A stretch of DNA of 64,000 bases, from positions 2,480,001 through 2,544,000 of the forward strand of contig OZ017766.1 in the NCBI GenBank assembly GCA_963969345.1. Direction: 5' to 3'. The DNA comes from Turbatrix aceti (lineage: Eukaryota > Nematoda > Chromadorea > Rhabditida > Panagrolaimidae). The notes below the pieces were generated by a model. It worked only from the letters and a program-made list of their open reading frames with translations, searched no databases and had not been told where the DNA came from. Of the stretch, positions 52,703 through 63,909 are shown piece after piece. The translations under genes were made by a program, and so were the position numbers. Each line of letters opens with the position of its first letter. Position 1 is the first letter of the stretch.

Positions 52703-53484
52703 GAAAGGTGTTGTCTGTCTTACAGCTTGGCAGAACCCTGAAACAAGGATGACACGTAAACAATCGATCCGGAACTCCCGCGATCCCGTGTGGCTGGCGA
52801 CCGCATGCAAGGGACGACGGACGCCACCGCCGACAGCGTCACACCAGAAATTATTGTTGTTGGCTTTCACTTTCCTTGTTTTTTTTTCGCTGCGTTTGCG
52901 CTCGATGGATCGACGGTTAGGGACGCTTTGCCATACTTGAAACAGGTGTCCGGTTCAGGGATTCGGATAAGCTCGGAACGTTCCGTCGTGATTTCCAGAA
53001 AAATTGCGTATTCTGCGTTCCAAAATGTTCATGGATCGCACGAGCAAAATTGTCGCATTCTAGCATTGCAAGGTGGCAATTTAGAACGCACAAAACCGTT
53101 GTCGTAAAAAGTTTGGTTTTTTTGTAGGATTTGTGTTTTTATTATTTACAAAAGTGATCTGATCGTAACCGATCCATAACAAAAATTCATTGTACCACTC
53201 TTTACGTGACCATTTATTTCCATCCGTGTAAAGATCGTTGTCTCGATTCTTCGTTCTCCCGTACGTGCACTGCTGTGTCATTTGCACACCACCCACCACG
53301 CTGCCCATGTGGTCCCAGCAACAGAGTCCTTTCCTTGCTTCAACGCCGCGACGCCACGTTGCATGCGTTGGCCACAACGTTGGCTCCTCCATTGTTATCA
53401 CTCAATAAAAATATTTTATGTTTTTTTTTCAAATTGTTTCTCACTTCAGGGTCATAAGCAGTGCTCCAACGGTCGGCAGAATCG
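52703..53484. other. divergent intergenic region, WDFY / SLC35A
   Basis: 782 bp without codon bias. A ttcag acceptor lies about 37 bases before the SLC35A ATG, which suggests a leader intron or spliced-leader site. Confidence 0.45.
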
Positions 53485-54900
53485 ATGTCAGGCACCGGCG
53501 GCGCGGCTAACGGGGCGGCGACCAACTACTACCTCAAATGGGTGTCCCTCGTCGTGCTCATCGTCCAGACAACCGCTCTCGTCCTCACGCTGCGGTACTC
53601 GAGGACGCAGAAGACTGACGGCCCGAAGTACCTCTCTTCGACTGCCGTCGTTGTCTCCGAAGTCGTCAAGTTTCTGACTTCCGGTGCCGTTCTATTCTAT
53701 CATGCCAGTATGTTTTTGTGATCTAATTTGGCACTCTTTGGGCTCAGTTTTTATAATTTTGTCTTTTTGGAAGGCTCGAAAATTACTGTACACTTTTTGA
53801 ATTGCTTCTGATGACGCCGGCGTGTTGCAGAGTGGGATTGGTCTACTTTCGTGGCCAACATCCGCAGTGACAACTTCGACAAGCCGTCCGATACGTTCAA
53901 AGTCAGCGTCCCTGCCGTGCTCTACGTCGTGCAGAACAACCTGCTCTTTCTGGCGCTCTCGAAACTCGATGCTGCCACCTATCAGGTATTTTTTTGACCT
54001 TCTTGGACCTTTTGATCTTTTTGCAAAGCCGATGCGCATCATTTCGTCTTTGCGCGTTGAAAGAACAAACTTTTTTTGCAACGGAAATGCTTCCATGTTT
54101 CCGATGGCATGAATGGCCACAGGAAGAGGAAATGCATGCGTCAAGTGATGTCATGGAATGAAACACTGCAACTGGTATTTTGCAGGTCACGTACCAACTC
54201 AAAATCCTCACCACGGCGTTTTTCTCGGTGACTATGCTGAGTCGTCGGCTGAACGGTCTCAAGTGGGTCGCTCTCATTTTGCTGACTGCCGGCGTGGCCC
54301 TCGTCCAGATGCCCAAGGACTCGGGATCCAAGGCGACGGCATCGACCGGGACGAGTGACCAACTTGTCGGGCTCTTCGCCGTCCTCTCGGCCTGCGTGTC
54401 CAGCGGGTTCGCCGGCGTGTATCTGGAGAAGATCCTTAAGGGCACCCCTGTCACTCTCTGGATGAGGAACCTTCAAATGGGTGAGTCGGGAGCTGGGAAC
54501 CCCTAAAAAATGAAAATGCTCTGTTTCAGCCTTCTTCAGCATCTTCGGCGGCCTGCTCATGACTTTCCTCTACGACCGCGAGGCCGTCTCGCAAAACGGC
54601 TTCTTTCAGGGCTACAACTCGGTAATCTGGGTGGTCGTGATGCTGCAGGCATACGGCGGTCTGGTCATCGCGCTGGTCGTCAAATACGCGGACAACATCC
54701 TCAAGGGCTTCGCTGTCTCGCTCTCCATCATCCTGTCGAGCTTCATGTCTTGGTGGCTGCTCGGCGACTTCTCGCCTTCGATCGAGTTCGTCGTCGGCGC
54801 TTTCATCGTCATCGGCTCGACCTTCCTCTACGGCTACGAGCCGCCGAAGACGCCCGTGCCCTACCAACGCCTGCCGACCGATGCGAGTCATCGCGCGTAG
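53485..54900 (+). CDS. UDP-sugar transporter, SLC35A family (UDP-galactose/UDP-GlcNAc type)
   Basis: Golgi antiporter that imports UDP-galactose or UDP-GlcNAc in exchange for UMP. Four exons, 53485-53707, 53831-53985, 54186-54480 and 54530-54900, give 347 residues and ten predicted helices. Conserved blocks are [75 protein letters not shown] and [14 protein letters not shown], all characteristic of SLC35A2/A3. It could act with the fucosyltransferase encoded at 25.9-27.2 kb in glycan synthesis, though the two are not clustered. The exact sugar cannot be set from sequence. Confidence 0.95.
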
Positions 54901-55109
54901 TACAGTCGACTCGGGTGGGTGTATCTGATGAAGTATATAAAAGGTCGATAATAATAAATGGTCATCGAATTATAGTCCGTGGAGGCAATCAAGATTTTTA
55001 AAATGGAGACTTCTCGGTCGGACGATTATATTTTTTATGTACCCTTTATTTTAAATGTTGAATCATTCATAGCGGCCTACGATAATTTTTATGGTTATTT
55101 TCGACAGCA

Positions 55110-55233
55110 TCAGAACCGTGGCGGAAGGCAACCTGGTGGTGGCGGACGCGGTGGTCCAAATCCAGGAAGTGGACACGGAGGTGGTGGGGGAGGTGGAGGT
55201 GGCGGTGGGGGCGGCGGCGGCGGCGGTGGTGGA

Positions 55234-55298
<65 letters not shown>

Positions 55299-55460
55299 AG
55301 GTAGTGGCGGCGGTGGAGGTGGACGCTGTGGAGGGGGAGGCGGCGGTGGGGGAGGTGGTGGTGGGGGAGGTGGTGGCGGCGGCGGAGGACCCCGTTGCAT
55401 CGCAGATTCCTCAACGACACCCGCAAGGACAACGCATGCGATCAGCCACCAGTAAGCCAT
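55110..55460 (-). CDS. secreted polyproline protein 1
   Basis: Single exon, 116 residues. A signal peptide (MAYWWLIACVVLAGVVEES) is followed by AMQRG and then an almost pure proline stretch broken by QR, one Leu and one Cys, ending PGFGPPRPPPPGCLPPRF. It is a tandem paralogue of the gene at 55647-56018, which shares the signal peptide, the QRG junction and the GFGPPRPPP motif. Among codons that differ between the two signal peptides about half are silent in this frame, supporting the minus strand as coding. A TATA-like AATATAAAT lies upstream (plus 55521-55530 on the opposite strand). The proline tract is a trinucleotide repeat and its length may vary or be misassembled. Possible cuticle or extracellular matrix protein, by composition only. 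Confidence 0.65.
55190..55385. repeat. (GGN)n trinucleotide repeat, mostly GGC and GGT
   Basis: A 195 bp G-rich microsatellite on the plus strand that encodes the proline tract of the minus-strand gene. An uninterrupted GGC run of about 18 units lies near 55236-55300. G-quadruplex formation and length instability are expected. Confidence 0.9.
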
Positions 55461-55646
55461 TGCTGAACGACTATCACGACAAGAAAACAACTGCTACGTT
55501 CAGTCTACCGATTACTTCTCATTTATATTTATTCTCTCTGGCTCCAAGTTATCAATTGCAGCCAATCGCAATGTCGGAACAAAACCTGTTTTGGTTCAAC
55601 TTTAACGATCTTTGGACGTACCCCGGAGTCGGGGCAAAGGAGTCAG

Positions 55647-56018
55647 TCACCCCCAAAAGTACGGAGGGCAGCCCGGTGGCGGGGGCGGCGGAGGGGGGCC
55701 AAAACTTCTCGGTGGCGGGGGGGGAGGGCACCACGGCGGTGGCGGACAACCTGGCGGTGGCGGCGGTGGTGGCGGACGTGGTGGACCGAATCCCGGCGGT
55801 GGCGGAGGTGGCGGGGGTGGAGGGCACCAGGGCGGCGGAGGGCATCCTGGAGGTGGCGGCGGTGGTGGCGGACGCGGTGGACCGAATCCCGGAGGAGGCG
55901 GTGGAGGGGGAGGGGGTGGGCACCACGGCGGAGGTGGAGGTGGGGGACCTCGTTGCGTAAAAGACTCCTCAACGACAGCAGCGAGGATAACACATGCAAT
56001 CAGCCAGCAGGAAGCCAT
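55647..56018 (-). CDS. secreted polyproline protein 2
   Basis: Single exon, 123 residues. Signal peptide MASCWLIACVILAAVVEES, then FTQRG, then a proline-rich region built of two copies of a unit of about 33 residues with the order PPWCPP, proline run, PGFGPPRPP, proline run, PGCPP. It ends SFGPPPPPPPPGCPPYFWG. Cysteines in each unit could form disulfides between chains. It lies 187 bp upstream (in gene direction) of its paralogue at 55110-55460. An open frame continues upstream to 56240, but the signal peptide marks the start. The plus strand is also open with Gly-rich sequence, but lacks a signal peptide. Matrix role is inference from composition. Confidence 0.65.
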   Translation of the reverse strand: MASCWLIACVILAAVVEESFTQRGPPPPPPPWCPPPPPPPPPPGFGPPRPPPPPPPPGCPPPPWCPPPPPPPPPPGFGPPRPPPPPPPPGCPPPPWCPPPPPPRSFGPPPPPPPPGCPPYFWG

Positions 56019-59000
56019 TGATGAGCAACTCACACTACAACTACGTCTGACAAAACAATGTAGTGATAACGTCTCCTTTTTTTGCATCCGACGACCTCCA
56101 AACGATCGCATAGTTGGAACAAAACAGAACCAGTTTAGGGATAGGCGCATGATTAGTGCGCCAATAAGGAACAAAGACGTGATTGCCGACTCATTTGTTA
56201 TGGTGACCCAGAAACAGTAAATGAACTTTGGTTGTTTCATGTGTCAAAAGCTCTTTGCAGTCTTTTTTCAAAAAATAGACAGCAAACTTCACTTATGCCA
56301 CGCTTCTTGGCACATCGGGCTCAATTCAAAGCAGGACTGATTATCTTTGTATGAAGACGTCGAGTTTCCCGGTAAATGTCACCGTCAGATTTGCACTGTG
56401 CTCATCAGAGAAGAAGCATAATGAATGCATCTGCTCGTGGCTTCCTGCTTGCCGCGCCACAGAGCAAAGACAGGGTCCTAATCTGCTTGCCGGCGACAGA
56501 ACGGTAAAAATACGTCGCTGATGACAAGATAAGTAACTGGAAACTGCTCTAATATCTTTTTTAATTTATTAAAAAGCTACCTGGTGGCTGCAATTTTATT
56601 TCACGTGTGGCTTACGCTGGCGGAAAAATACGGTAATGACCGTTCGACCGGAGATGATTAATTACGGCTTCCAAAGGCTGCACAAATTTGCGCTCAAAAG
56701 TCGAGTCTACTGTCTGACTTGTCCATTTAAAGTTTGATTTTAGGACTTCCAAAAATAAAACGAAGACGAAACGTCATGCGTATTTTTGGCGATTTTTAAG
56801 TCAAATTATCTGTATTTTTGTCTCCAGGTCGTAACAAATGACATCACGGACGAAACATGTTTCTCCATTTAGAACGGCTGGGATCTGGTTGCATTTTTGC
56901 GGCTTTTATCGTGCTTCCGGTCAATGCGAAGATTCAGGCATAGATCTCAAAAAAGTTGCTAATCTTCCGAAGCGTCACGATTCGCATTATGCGTGCCAAA
57001 AAAGGCTCCAAGGCGTCTCGGAACGTTTATTTTTAAAACCAAAACTTTGTAATGCCAAAAACAGTCATGTAGTACTGTAGCAAGAAAAATATACTAATTG
57101 TGAAGTTTCCCGGACAAAACTGAATAAATTGCAGATCGCGCAAACATTTTCCTAGAGTGTGGCAAGTAGACGACTTTTTTATCGCTTTTCCAGATAATAT
57201 TTTGTATTTATACTGTAAAACCTCGAAAATACGTAGCAGAAGCTGAAGAACGGCATTGTACTTGCCTGTCTTTCTTTATCTTTTTTTGGACATCAGTCAA
57301 TTCACGCGCTCCGCAATTGCTTGCGGATGTGGTGCGGATAATCCCTCGCACCACCACACTCCTTGATTATCTTTATTGCTCGTCGCGACGCACAAGCCGC
57401 AGCTTTTTATTGTCGTTTGAGAAAACAGTCAATGTTCTCATCATTGCCGTCGTCGGCATCGTCGACATCGCGCACTTTGCTGTCAGATGTTTGGACGGGA
57501 ACGCGGGTTTGTTGAATTTTTCGCATCTTGTTTGTGTGCAGAGATTATTCGCCTCGTTAACTGTTCCAGCCGTTTTATTGATATTCTTTGAACAGTGCTA
57601 TATTGGATATCGCGATATCTGAAATCGGTTTCGGTCTTGCATTAGATCTTCCTAAATATTAGACATTTTAATCTGTAATTTTGAATTTTGTGTGAATGTT
57701 CTGAATTACTGCTTGATTTACGAAAAAATGTGAAAAAAACGGCACACATTTTAGCCAATGTAAATGCCGTGAAAAATGCCAGCGCTGCCAAAAGATCCAA
57801 AGGATAAATTTATAGTCATGGCGAGTCATGTTATATTTTTTATGTCACAACTTTTTTTATCACAAATTTTGTATAGAAAGTACAAAAAATTGTCAGTGTT
57901 GGATGTAGCAGTTGGTTGTACCTGCAGGGCTTCTTTCTATGTGATAATTTGTGTTTGGAGCTTACGTATATTTACGTTGAGCCAGGGTTGTAAAATCGCT
58001 CGAAAATTACAAAACAAGAAATTGTGGCACAATAAAGGGGATTTATCCCGTTCATTTTATTTCGGACAATCCTAAGGTTAATACTTTTTCCAATCAACGT
58101 TGCCGATTTCTTGTAAATAGTTTGACTATTTAACACCAAAATTGCGTTTAAGAAGAGATGCACAATGAAAAAAAATGAAATTGAAACAATGTTTACTACT
58201 TGAATGTTTACCTTAAATCAAATTTTTACTATCTGCACGTTTACAAAGTTTTATATTTTTGATACAAAAAAGGGTCATCGGTTTTGTGCCAAAAAAAGCA
58301 AAACATTGGTTCCGATCTTTAAAATGTTTTTCTCTGGACCAGTAAGCTCATTTACAAACAATGTCGTAATTAGCGAACTCTGGCCATGGCCTGATCTCAA
58401 TGCCTCGGCATCTTCTTCCTAAGTTGTTTTCCCGTGGCTAATCCTCACTTCCTCTTACGTTCTGCACTGATAAACAACAATTACTTGTCGGAGCGAATTC
58501 CCTAAACCTTCTGCGGGCCAGATCACGAGGTCCCCTGCAAGGTGGCATCCGGACTCGTGCCACGTCGTCTCGGCCTCGAGTCCCCCGTCGTAAGCTGCAA
58601 TTACCGAGGCAAAGGTACAAAAAATGAGGCAATCTGTCATTTAGTTGGCACAAGATGAAGCTCTGCACAGGTCGAGAGGGGGCGCGGGGTGCCCTGCTTG
58701 TTTTCTGCTCCCATGACCACCACCTGTACACATCATGCCATCCTTGTACGTGCTGCGCAACAGATAATTAAGATGTGTATTCATCCGGGGATTATTTGCC
58801 GCAATTGTCGCTTATTTTTTCTGTAACTATTAGATTTAGTTTCTGACTTTGAACTCCTTATACCTCAAACTACCACCTACCAGGTGCTGATTTGCTTCCT
58901 GATTTCAAATGAAAATAAACCCTGAATTTTGATTGCCCTGTGACTCCCGCGTTCCTGGGGTCAAATTGTCTCACCAAAGGTTTAACAAATTAATTTATAT

Positions 59001-59118
59001 TTTTTCTATTCTCAAAACGCTTTGTGACTAAAAAATGCTCTATTTGCTCATGCGCTTGTTGAACGATGCGGAGACCTGCACTGAAAGGACCAAAAAAGTG
59101 CTTTTAGGTTTGTTTCCG
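56019..59118. other. 3.1 kb gene-poor stretch
   Basis: AT-rich DNA with no convincing gene. Two exceptions in composition: a hydrophobic frame at 57317-57622 (plus) and a GC-rich block at about 58500-58600 that is open on both strands with splice-like borders. Neither can be tied to a gene. Confidence 0.5.
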
Positions 59119-62100
59119 ATGATTCGAGTGACGGGCGTGCAATCCGAGCCTCCTTCTGCCGGCGACTCCGATTGCACGAAGCGGCGAAGGAGCATCAGCC
59201 ACAAGAAGCATCACCGCCACACGTACCCCAACCTGCCTCCGGTAGTCGATCCATACGACTCCCAGGAATCGTCGTTCTACTCGTCTTCCCGCCCGTCGAC
59301 ATCTGTGTCCGGGTTGTCGGGTTTCACATTGCCCGGTTCCGTCGTGGACGCTATCAAAAAGGTTGGTTTTTAAAATTATAACGGGGGGGAGGGGAGGGAA
59401 CTATATTTCAAACCTCCGGTCCCCAGAACATTCAGAGGCAAAAGTCTTGTTAGATGCTAACAAGCCACGAAAGTTTCTCAGATTGATGAATCCCCGTTCT
59501 AATCCAAAAGCAACAGACGGAATCCATGCTTTGTTTTTGTTTTGTAGCACAAGTCGGCTTCACCTGTGTTTAATCTCTGCTTAAGAATTTTTTATCCTGG
59601 GAATTGACACGCTTTAATAACACAACGTGCATGCTTTCATGATCCAATGAAAATATGAAAAACCATTTCATTCACTGCAAGCGGCATACTTTTCATGCCC
59701 GAGATTTTGAATTAAATTTTCTATTTGCACGATTTTTAAATGCCAGATTTCCGGTATCCACCGTACCAAGAGCCGTTTTCTTCCCAAGCCAAAAAGGTTT
59801 TTGCTGTTCTTTGGAACAACTGTTGGGCAGTGAAACGCTTTATGATAACTAATCCACGAGATTCTTCTTTTTGAGCAAAGAACGCGGTTTTTTTCCGATC
59901 ATTCAAACTCTGAGAGACGCCAGAGGGGCATCTAGCGTGCTCTGAAGTTCCCATTGTTGTTAGTTTGTAGGACTGTGGAGGAGCAAATGACCTTAAAAAA
60001 GTCCATATCGTAATAGAACGTCTAGCGTTAGAAAAAGTGTGCGGTAAGGGAGCTAGCGGAAACCAAGCAAAGAGACAAAAGAGATAAATGCATATCCGGC
60101 AAGATCAATGGTGCCTTTCAAAGGATTTTATTTTTTCAAAATAAAAACGAGAAGTCGCCGGATTAGACCAACTTAACTTACTGGCTTTGCCATTTATTTT
60201 TTTTTTACAAAAAGCTTCTGTTATTTTCTTTAAAAAATTCTATATTCATTTGACAATTTGTGACTGAATAAAAGCGTTGTTTTTATTTTTTATTTTTTGT
60301 AGACCGAGTGTGGCATACAGAACATGAGTTGCAACAACTTGCGCAAAAACAATCTTATTATTTGTTTATTCATGCTATCATTGAACGATAAACTTTCTGA
60401 CAATAGTGCACGTTGTTCGGTTTTTGATTACCAAAAGTGCCTTCTCCCAGTTGATAATCAAAAAAGCCTGAGATCACAAAAAGCCACAAAGCGGTTTATA
60501 GTCATCCGATGCTGCATAAGCTCTCAGAACCTCCACCTTCACAGATGAAGGAAATTCATTTCATTATTTTGAAAAGTGATGCCACAGGCTTTTGCAGCGG
60601 CGCATGATAAACAACGACCTGTGCATGATCTAATGCATCTTGAAGAAGCCTTGCTCGTTAAGCGCGCTTTGTACCCTCTCTAATCATCCGGCTTTTCATG
60701 TCCGTTCTGTGAGTCCGGCACTTTTTTCCTCCTTCCCACAAAAACAAATATCACCGGGGCTTTTCTTCGCACCTTAGCTTCTTCGGCATAGAGCGATAAG
60801 CCCAGACTTCCGGATTATCCGGGTGAGGGAGGATCCTCACGGCGTCTGGCGCATATAAACCCGCTGGTGGCGCCTGGCGCCTTCATTCACCGCATCTTGC
60901 TCACTCTTTGGCGATTACGGTACGTACACATGTCGCTAGTCATGACCCACGACGAACTCGCCGACAACTGGCCGCCTCGAGAGGGGTCCTTGGTCTCGGT
61001 GGCCAGCAGCGTGGCTTCGACCGTGACTAACACTACGACAACAACGACCGAGTCTCCTTCTGATCTCGAGGATTTGAAGCCTGATTTGCTCGAGTTGAGG
61101 CTTAGGTTCCAGAAGGTGTGCTTTTAAGAAAAAAGGAGGGGTGTTGTGTGTGGTCTCTAATCTTATATATTTCTGTACAAAAAAATATTTAACCCAATAA
61201 AAATTATCCAAGTAAAAACAATTACCCCCTTTCAGAGCCCCACCCTTCCGTGTACGTCGGTATCTTCATCGGAAGACTCAAATGACATTTTCCACCGTCA
61301 GACGTCCTCTTCCAGCCTTCCTCAGCAGAAGGAAACACTCTACGAGCGCGTCAAGACGGATCTCGAGACCAATCCGATGGTGCAGCGTGAGTGCGCTCTC
61401 GGCAAGCGAATCGCTTTCTACCGCCTCGGAAAGGAGCTCGGATGTGGCAATTTCTCCAAAGTTAAGCTGGGCGTGCACTGCTTGACAAAGGAGAAGGTCG
61501 CGGTCAAGATCATGGACAAGTCCAAGATGGACCAAAAGGCCCAGCGGCTGCTGACCCGCGAGATCGCTAATATGGAGCTTCTCCATCACCCCAACGTCAT
61601 CCGGCTGTTCGAAGTCATCGAGACGCTCTCCAAGGTATACCTTGTGCAGGAATACGCCGGCGGCGGCGAGCTATACACCTTTGTCCACGAGCAGGGCAAA
61701 CTGACCGAGGAGGCTGCGAAGCCTATTTTCGCGCAGCTGGTCTCCGCAGTCACGCACTTGGTAGGCCATTATATACCCTGTAAAAAGCTATTTGCTGACT
61801 GTCTAAATATTTTTTTTAGCACATGAAAGGCATCGTCCACCGCGACATAAAGGCCGAGAATGTCATCTTCTCCCAGCCCGGCTGGATCAAACTTGCCGAC
61901 TTTGGCTTCTCCTGCACCTACGACTCGGCAAAGAACCTCAAGACCTTCTGCGGCAGTCCGCCCTACGCGGCGCCCGAGCTCTTCCGAGACACAGACTACA
62001 TCGGCACGAAGGTGGATACCTGGGCGCTGGGCATCACGCTGTACTTCATGTTGGTTGGAGTCACCCCCTTCCGGGGAGAGACTGTTAACGCGCTGAAGGC

Positions 62101-62665
62101 GAACATCCTCTCCGGCGTTTACACCATTCCGGACTACGTGTCCAGCTTTGCGCAACACGTGATAACCCGGCTGCTGGATATGGAGCCAGGTAATAGGGCT
62201 TCCTGCATTGAAATAAAGGTAAGATTCTTCAGAAATAAAATTAAAATTACCTTGCTTGTTTTCAGAAAATGTACTGGCTGCGGCAATGCAAGTTCCCCGA
62301 GTCCTACCTCCAGATCAACGTCCGCCCTTGCGTCGACAGTATCAGGAAGGGCGACCGCACCGAGCATGAGGTCTGGAGCAAGCTGCAGCAATTTGGCATC
62401 AGCGAGGACATGATCCACGACTGCGCGTCCAAGGGTGCAAAGGATGCCATCATAGGCACCTACCGCATCGTGCTCTACCAATGCCAAGCGCCGGAGCACG
62501 ACAAGGAACGCATCAAGGTAAGTCGCCTGCTGCTGGCTAGTTGGGCTGCTTCATGATGCCATTGTTTTGCAGGTGAGAGATCACGTTCACAAACTGGCGG
62601 AGCGGAATCGGCAGGCAAAGGCCGCCTTGGCGCCTCCCAAGAGCAAGGCCTGCTCCATCATGTAG
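59119..62665 (+). CDS. NIM1-type serine/threonine kinase with CaaX end
   Basis: AMPK-related kinase. Common exons are 61239-61760, 61820-62218, 62266-62517 and 62573-62665. Two candidate first exons end in phase 0: A 59119-59361 (product 502 residues) and B 60930-61115 (483 residues). The kinase domain begins IAFYRLGKELGCGNFSKVKLG, close to human NIM1K, with VAVKIMDKSKM, catalytic loop HRDIKAEN, DFGFS, TFCGSPPYAAPELFRD (activation-loop threonine present) and KVDTWALGITLYFML. A C-terminal regulatory domain (VWSKLQQFGISEDMI, then GTYRIVLYQ) matches NIM1K. The protein ends CSIM, a prenylation motif, like CSIL in human NIM1K. AATAAA at 62795-62800. The acceptor of the first shared exon (cagag, 61238) is set by phase. 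Confidence 0.9.
59362..60850. other. intron or intergenic DNA between alternative NIM1 first exons
   Basis: 1.5 kb of AT-rich DNA. If exon A is used this is intronic; if only exon B is used it is upstream sequence. No codon bias is seen. Confidence 0.45.
60851..60860 (+). promoter_or_regulatory. TATA box before NIM1 exon B
   Basis: GCATATAAAC lies about 80 bases before the exon B start codon at 60930, in a short GC-rich promoter-like segment. It supports a separate promoter for the downstream first exon. Confidence 0.6.
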
Positions 62666-63880
62666 AATCTTCTATTCTGTTTTCATACGTAGTACAACAC
62701 TTGCAATCCGTTCAAATCGGGATATACGTTACGGTAGATTTTTAAAATGATTTTTTTGTATCCCGGCATATTTTCATGCTTTACTCTCGGTGATAATAAA
62801 CTGCAGAACGTAAATAATTTGGCCAAACGCCAGAGCGTTTTTGGCGATGGTTTCGATCTCTGTCCTCCCTTTGCAGATAAATAAATATCACAAAAACTGG
62901 AACGATCAGAACATCTGAAACATCCAAATGCAGACAAAATTGCAGCAGGACTTTTTTTGGAGCGTAATCGTTGATTCACTTGTTTTGCTGCGGTGGTGAT
63001 GTCTGTTGATTGAAAGATCGTGAACACTTTCTCTCGACGGATTGAGTAAGCGCAATGACAGTTTCACAAGCAGATCAAACAATTCACCGGCTGGGTTCGC
63101 CCTGACTCATTTCCGTCCATTCTCTACACCCGTAGAGAGGACCTCTTCGTAGGCAACGCGCTTTGTTTACACGCAGGTGAGGAACAAATGCGGAACTGTT
63201 GCGAACTTTGTTTTAAAATAAGTTAAATTCAACCTTGACAGTTCAAAAATTTGAGTGCAAACTGAGTTTGACGTAGATCGATACGTGATCCGCTTATTGC
63301 ATCTGACTAGATAACAGCGTGACCCGTGGCGTTGCAGACCATGACACGCAACGTTCTTGGCTTATCAGCGCTGATCCTTCACCTGGTCTTGTAACTTTCA
63401 TCTCCCGGTCGTCAAATATAGGCTCCATAGCACACGTGCTCCCCTGCGTCCGGGTTGAGGCAGGAATACCGCCCATGTTTGTTCTAGTCTGTATCCTAGA
63501 TAATAGAAAATAGATTTCCCCTCCGTCGCTTCGGAACCTCGTTCCTTCGTCACTTCGTTTCCTCGCTCCTACGCGAAAAACTTGTTTTTCGCTCCGCTAT
63601 CGCTCGCTTTCGCTCCGAGAGCCTACTCTCGTTTAGGGATGCGAGGCGTTTATTCGGCTGTCGCCGGCAGATCACGTGGAGAACGTGCCTCGAGGATCGG
63701 GTATGTCGTCGGGACCGTGCCGTCGGAGATTGAAAACCTGTTGAAACCACGAGATCACCGATAGCTTACCTTTTGGCTCCTAGGTCCTCGCTTCTGTTGG
63801 ACTATCTTCTTTGATTTGAGTTGTTGAGGTGCTGCGCCCTCAAAGGGGTCTGATCCATTTCGTACTTTCCTCTTCTTTGC
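62666..63880. other. NIM1 3' region and unassigned DNA
   Basis: AATAAA at 62795 ends the NIM1 transcript. From about 63530 the sequence becomes rich in CGCTCC, CTTCG and CGCTCG words, reminiscent of the tandem repeat at 19.6 kb. Open frames on both strands at 63550-63764 have no recognisable product. Confidence 0.4.
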
Positions 63881-63882
63881 CG

Positions 63883-63909
63883 GAACGAGGGGGCTACGCC
63901 CCCTCGTTC
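63883..63909. repeat. perfect hairpin, 12-bp GC-rich stem
   Basis: GAACGAGGGGGC (63883-63894) is matched exactly by GCCCCCTCGTTC (63898-63909) with the loop TAC. It is a very stable stem on either strand. Confidence 0.9.

Noticed and set aside
54979..56220. Plus-strand glycine-rich frames over the polyproline genes
   Set aside because: They lack a signal peptide, while the opposite strand has two matching signal peptides directly before the repeats. Not fully excluded; see the polyproline finding.
57317..57622. 101-codon hydrophobic plus-strand frame
   Set aside because: Starts with TTG rather than ATG, has mixed codon bias and no splice partner.
57776..58075. 99-codon plus-strand frame
   Set aside because: AT-rich composition explains its Lys, Phe and Ile content; no family resemblance.
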